Source: an uncultured Acidobacteriota bacterium
Lineage (GTDB): Bacteria; Acidobacteriota; Terriglobia; Bryobacterales; Bryobacteraceae
Direction of reading: 5' to 3'
Length of the DNA: 64,000 nucleotides
Assembly: GCA_902826685.1 (NCBI GenBank)
Contig: CADEFT010000007.1
Coordinates: 1 to 64,000, forward strand
Every line of letters begins with the position of its first letter. Position 1 is the first letter of the stretch. A program made the translations under genes and the position numbers. Below the pieces are notes generated by a model that was not told where the DNA came from, searched no databases, and was given only the letters and a program-made list of their open reading frames with translations. Shown in pieces: positions 61,279 through 64,000 of this stretch.

Positions 61279-62199
61279 TCAGGCGGCGATTTGTCGCAGC
61301 GCCCGCTCCTGCACCGACGCGGCCATCTCCCGCAGAGTCACCACGCTCTTGGCGCCCTCCACCAGCAGGGCGAAAGACTCCGACATGCGATCCATCTTTT
61401 CCCGCCAGTTGCCGCTCAGCCGTTCAAGCGAGTGCGTGTACCCGGCCGGAACATCCTCTTGGCCCAGCAGATCCGCCGGATGAATGCAGTAGTTGAAATG
61501 CGTGCGCACGGCGAGCGCCTGGCGCATGAACTGGAAGTGCCGCCGCCAGCCGAAAACAAAGCCCGTGGTGCCCCACACGGCCATCCCGTTGGCCACCGGC
61601 ATCGGCACCATCACCAGTTCGCCCTCACTGTTCTCGATCACATAAGGATCGCGGCGCCCGCGCACGCCTTCGAGCCAATCCTTGCGGTCGAGCACGCGGC
61701 GCAGCTTCGCCGGCTGGTTCAGATGATTCAGCGCGTTCTTAAATAGAAAGCCATAGAGCAGCGGCGTGGGGAACAGCGACGTGTCGTATTCGTAGCCGCA
61801 GGAGATCAACACGCGCATCAGGCGTTCGGAATAGCTCCAGGCCGGGGCGACGAAGCCTTTCGGCTCATAGCCCACGCAATCGGCGATGCGGTAATGGCTG
61901 GCACGCACTTCAAACCGCATCTCTTCAAGCGGCATCGCGCCCAGGTTAATGTAGTGGCTCCAGCTATGATTGGCGATCTCGTGGCCCTGGCGGGCAAGCC
62001 AGCGCAGCCGCTCGCGGTTCGCTTCGTCCTCCAGATCCTTGCCGATCACAAACACCGACCCGCGAATCCGGTGCTTGTCGCACAGCGCCTGGAAACGGTC
62101 GAGCACCTGGTGATAGGCGGGGTCGCGGAAGCCCTCGGGATAGCCGAACGCTTCGCCCAGCGAATCGAGATGAAGGCTGACACCGGCGTATTGCGACAT
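61279..62199 (-). CDS. Polysaccharide deacetylase (NodB homology)
   Basis: 306 residues. The NodB core runs from GVSLHLDSLGEAFGYPEGF to VAPAWSYSERL. Motif 1 reads L-H-L-D12-S13 instead of T-F-D-D, so the second Asp (metal ligand) is Ser. Motif 2 is intact, NHSWSH (H-S-x2-H), and motif 3 R-x-P is the VAPAWSY region. IHPADLLGQ gives the late His. There is no signal peptide, so it acts in the cytoplasm or is tethered, perhaps on a lipid-linked sugar. It is 14 bases upstream of the PSD1 gene and 9 after the flavoprotein gene. Confidence 0.82.
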   Translation of the reverse strand: MSQYAGVSLHLDSLGEAFGYPEGFRDPAYHQVLDRFQALCDKHRIRGSVFVIGKDLEDEANRERLRWLARQGHEIANHSWSHYINLGAMPLEEMRFEVRASHYRIADCVGYEPKGFVAPAWSYSERLMRVLISCGYEYDTSLFPTPLLYGFLFKNALNHLNQPAKLRRVLDRKDWLEGVRGRRDPYVIENSEGELVMVPMPVANGMAVWGTTGFVFGWRRHFQFMRQALAVRTHFNYCIHPADLLGQEDVPAGYTHSLERLSGNWREKMDRMSESFALLVEGAKSVVTLREMAASVQERALRQIAA

Positions 62200-62208
62200 G
62201 GAATCTCC

Positions 62209-63543
62209 TTAGGCGGCCACCGCCGCTTCCCCTTGCGATTCGATGCGTGCAAACGACCGCACATGGGAAGCCACTTTCTTCGCCGTATCCTTGGCCAGGC
62301 CGATGCTGGTGTTCCATGCGTTCACCTGCGGATACGCATGCGCCGTGGTGCACAGAAACACGTTGGTGTAGGGAATCTGCGACGGCGGCCGGTTCTGCAG
62401 ATAGTTCACCGGCCACACGGGCTCCACGTAGGGGGCGCGGAAAACATAGGTCGCTTCGACGGCGTCTTCATTGAACGTGGAGTACAGGCGTTTCAACCCG
62501 TTGATCGCCTGGTAGCGGTAAACGTCGTCGGGCCGTTCGTAAGCCTCACTGCCGGGCTGGCAATAGTTCATCAGGTATGTGATGTGCTTGCCCTTGGTCC
62601 AACGCGCGGGGATGACGCGCGTCGTTTCGACGATGCCCTGGAACGGGAACCGCGGATTCACCACTGCGTTCCAGTAGTAAGGCTGCAGCGGCTCCTTCGA
62701 AACCATCACCACGTTCACCACGCCCTGGTAAGCCAGGTCCGGGCAAGGCACTTCGGGCTGCAACGAACCCTGGGCGATCTTACGCAACTGCGGCAGCGGC
62801 AGCGTGGATACCACGGCGTCGAACCGCTCTTCCACGCCATTGGCGCGGATAAGCGCTCCGCGGGCGTCGTTGATCACGCTTTCCACCGCGGCGTTGCGGC
62901 GAACAACGCCACCTCGCGATTCGATGGCGCCTTCCACGGCATTGGCGATCCGGCGGTAGCCGCCCTCGATGTAACCCTTGACTTCCGGTCCACCGCTCTT
63001 TTCGCGGCGCATGCGGCTCCAGAACCAGTAGGCCGGCACCTGCGAGTAGAGATCGCCGAACTTGGCGCGCAGCAGCGGCAGCCAGATCTTTTCAAAAGCG
63101 CTATCGCCGAACCGCTGCCGCAGGAACTGGTCGACCGGAACCTGGTCCAGTCCCTCGGCGTCGTTCATGCGCGAAAGCGCCAGCGCGCCGGCGCCCGTGC
63201 GCACTCGATCCATCATCGAAAGCGCGCCGAACTTCAGCAGATCCATCGGCGTGTTGAAAGGATACAGCTTGCCGTCGATGTGGAAGCCCATGCCCGTCTT
63301 GGTCCAGCGAACCGATTCGTGCAGGTGGAGATCGCGCAGCAGCCGCATCAGATAGCGGTCGGAATTGAGCATCACGTGGTAGAAGCGCTCGATGGCGACT
63401 CCATCGTGGCGGAACACCGAGCCCAAGCCGCCAATCTCATTCGACGATTCAAAAACCACGGGCGTGATGCCGTGACGCTGCAGATAGTAAGCGGTGGCCA
63501 GGCCGGAAATGCCGGCGCCCAGAACGGCGACTCGGGTGCTCAT
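62209..63543 (-). CDS. UDP-galactopyranose-mutase-like flavoprotein
   Basis: 444 residues from ATG 63543, which overlaps the GT2 stop as ATGA. VAVLGAGISGLATAYYLQRHG (G-x-G-x2-G) binds FAD, then VFESSNEIGGLGSVFRHDGVAIERFYHVML, where the UGM-like R-x-Y/H stretch follows. The C-terminal half has VFLCTTAHAYPQVNAWNTSIG, the second dinucleotide segment seen in UGM and protoporphyrinogen oxidase relatives. It is placed in a polysaccharide cluster, so a sugar-nucleotide or lipid-linked sugar rearrangement is likely. Direct relatives are annotated only as NAD(P)/FAD oxidoreductases. Confidence 0.82.
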   Translation of the reverse strand: MSTRVAVLGAGISGLATAYYLQRHGITPVVFESSNEIGGLGSVFRHDGVAIERFYHVMLNSDRYLMRLLRDLHLHESVRWTKTGMGFHIDGKLYPFNTPMDLLKFGALSMMDRVRTGAGALALSRMNDAEGLDQVPVDQFLRQRFGDSAFEKIWLPLLRAKFGDLYSQVPAYWFWSRMRREKSGGPEVKGYIEGGYRRIANAVEGAIESRGGVVRRNAAVESVINDARGALIRANGVEERFDAVVSTLPLPQLRKIAQGSLQPEVPCPDLAYQGVVNVVMVSKEPLQPYYWNAVVNPRFPFQGIVETTRVIPARWTKGKHITYLMNYCQPGSEAYERPDDVYRYQAINGLKRLYSTFNEDAVEATYVFRAPYVEPVWPVNYLQNRPPSQIPYTNVFLCTTAHAYPQVNAWNTSIGLAKDTAKKVASHVRSFARIESQGEAAVAA

Positions 63544-64000
63544 CGTGCGCGCGCCCCCGCCAGCGCCGAGGAGAGCGAATGCGGCGTCCACGCCATCCAC
63601 GCCAGGCGGCTCATCAGCCGCACGTGCGCCTGGATCGCGGCGCCCACGTTGATCTTCGATTCACCATGCACGCGCCGGTCGAGCCTGACCGGCATCTCCT
63701 GAATGCGGTAACCGGCGCGCAGCGCGGCCACCAGAAATTCGGCCACGGCGACGAAGCCGTTCGAGGTGACCGGAATCTTTTCGATCACTTCGCGGCGATA
63801 GGCACGGAAGATCGACGTGTAGCAGTGCAGCTCGCTGCGCAACAGCACGCGATAGAGGCGCGAGCAGCTTTGGCTCAGCACCTTCCGCACCGGATGCACG
63901 TCGCCCTTGCTGCTGGAAGGATGCCACGGTGAGCCGGTGGCGATATCGGCGCCGTTTCGGACCAGGGAGATCAGCTCGGGCAGCCGCTCGGGAGCGAACG
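63540..64000 (-). CDS. Glycosyltransferase family 2, C-terminal part (runs off right edge)
   Basis: The frame is open to base 64000 and encodes the last ~152 residues. ATGSPWHP, RKVLSQSCSRLYRVLL and RVHGESKINVG (the R-x-G-E-S-K motif) are the C-terminal features of dolichol-phosphate-mannose-synthase-like GT2. The chain after the motif (IQAHVRLMSRLAWMAW) is not followed by a clear transmembrane helix. The catalytic D-x-D is outside the window. It heads the cluster with the flavoprotein and deacetylase and probably transfers a sugar onto a polyprenyl phosphate. Confidence 0.85.
   Translation of the reverse strand, partial: FAPERLPELISLVRNGADIATGSPWHPSSSKGDVHPVRKVLSQSCSRLYRVLLRSELHCYTSIFRAYRREVIEKIPVTSNGFVAVAEFLVAALRAGYRIQEMPVRLDRRVHGESKINVGAAIQAHVRLMSRLAWMAWTPHSLSSALAGARAR

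Noticed and set aside
1..64000. tRNA, rRNA, CRISPR arrays, insertion sequences and prophage
   Set aside because: No cloverleaf, repeat-spacer pattern, transposase or integrase frame was recognised in the window.

Overview
This is a gene-dense, GC-rich bacterial chromosome segment with no rRNA, tRNA, CRISPR array, insertion sequence or phage gene that I could recognise. The gene content points to Acidobacteriota, most likely the Bryobacterales/Solibacteraceae. Clues are paired DUF1549/DUF1553 (PSD1) cytochromes with DUF1501 proteins, Ser/Thr kinases fused to membrane or TPR regions, exported TolB-like propellers, many enzymes with twin-arginine-like N-termini, and dense ATGA/GTGA gene overlaps. 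This placement is inference from content; no marker gene tree was made. No stretch longer than about 300 bases lacks a gene; the largest gap is 42970-43197.

Layout. 1-5.2 kb: the start of an outer-membrane barrel gene (cut by the window edge), an FAA-hydrolase, a lone roadblock/LC7 protein, a zinc-finger/proline-rich protein coupled to a TPR protein, and three small genes (cupin plus two unknowns). 5.2-10.2 kb: an overlapping three-gene redox operon (cytochrome c-PQQ dehydrogenase, Gfo/Idh/MocA oxidoreductase, FAD oxidoreductase). 10.2-15.1 kb: a TPR protein, purE-purK, a GNAT acetyltransferase and a ROK kinase. 15.0-20.8 kb: an overlapping fabF-amidohydrolase-serine hydrolase operon, divergent from two membrane proteins. 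20.8-24.0 kb: a nickel/cobalt ECF transporter of NikKLMQO type, with its genes split over both strands.

24.0-27.9 kb (minus strand): rpmI, rplT, a ZapB-like coiled coil, zapA and an M3 oligopeptidase, without the usual infC and pheST neighbours. 27.9-36.8 kb: an exported bicupin and a TenA-like protein, a membrane-anchored kinase, a 1270-residue propeller/EF-hand/dihaem/DUF1549/DUF1553 fusion, and a TolB-like exported protein. 36.8-43.4 kb: a ribbon-helix-helix protein coupled to an SPFH protein with a palindromic operator candidate, a molybdopterin enzyme, two lipoproteins, an M28 peptidase and a DUF465 protein. 43.4-53.2 kb: a structured intergenic region, a kinase-TPR protein, an exported amidohydrolase, an unusual transketolase-like enzyme, a Lon-substrate-binding-domain protein, a HAD phosphatase, a tiny flagellar-rod-like protein and an exported unknown.

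53.3-64 kb is entirely on the minus strand. An overlapping operon encodes a SelA-like PLP enzyme, RidA, a DUF1537 kinase and PdxA, which together suggest a four-carbon (amino) sugar-acid pathway. Upstream of it lie a DUF1501/PSD1 pair and a polysaccharide cluster (deacetylase, UGM-like flavoprotein, GT2).

The most interesting points are the SelA-like/RidA/DUF1537/PdxA operon, the SPFH-RHH operon with its operator, the giant PSD1 fusion, the split ECF transporter whose ATPase lacks the H-loop histidine, the transketolase-like enzyme with an altered TPP motif, and a repeated promoter layout suggesting leaderless transcripts.
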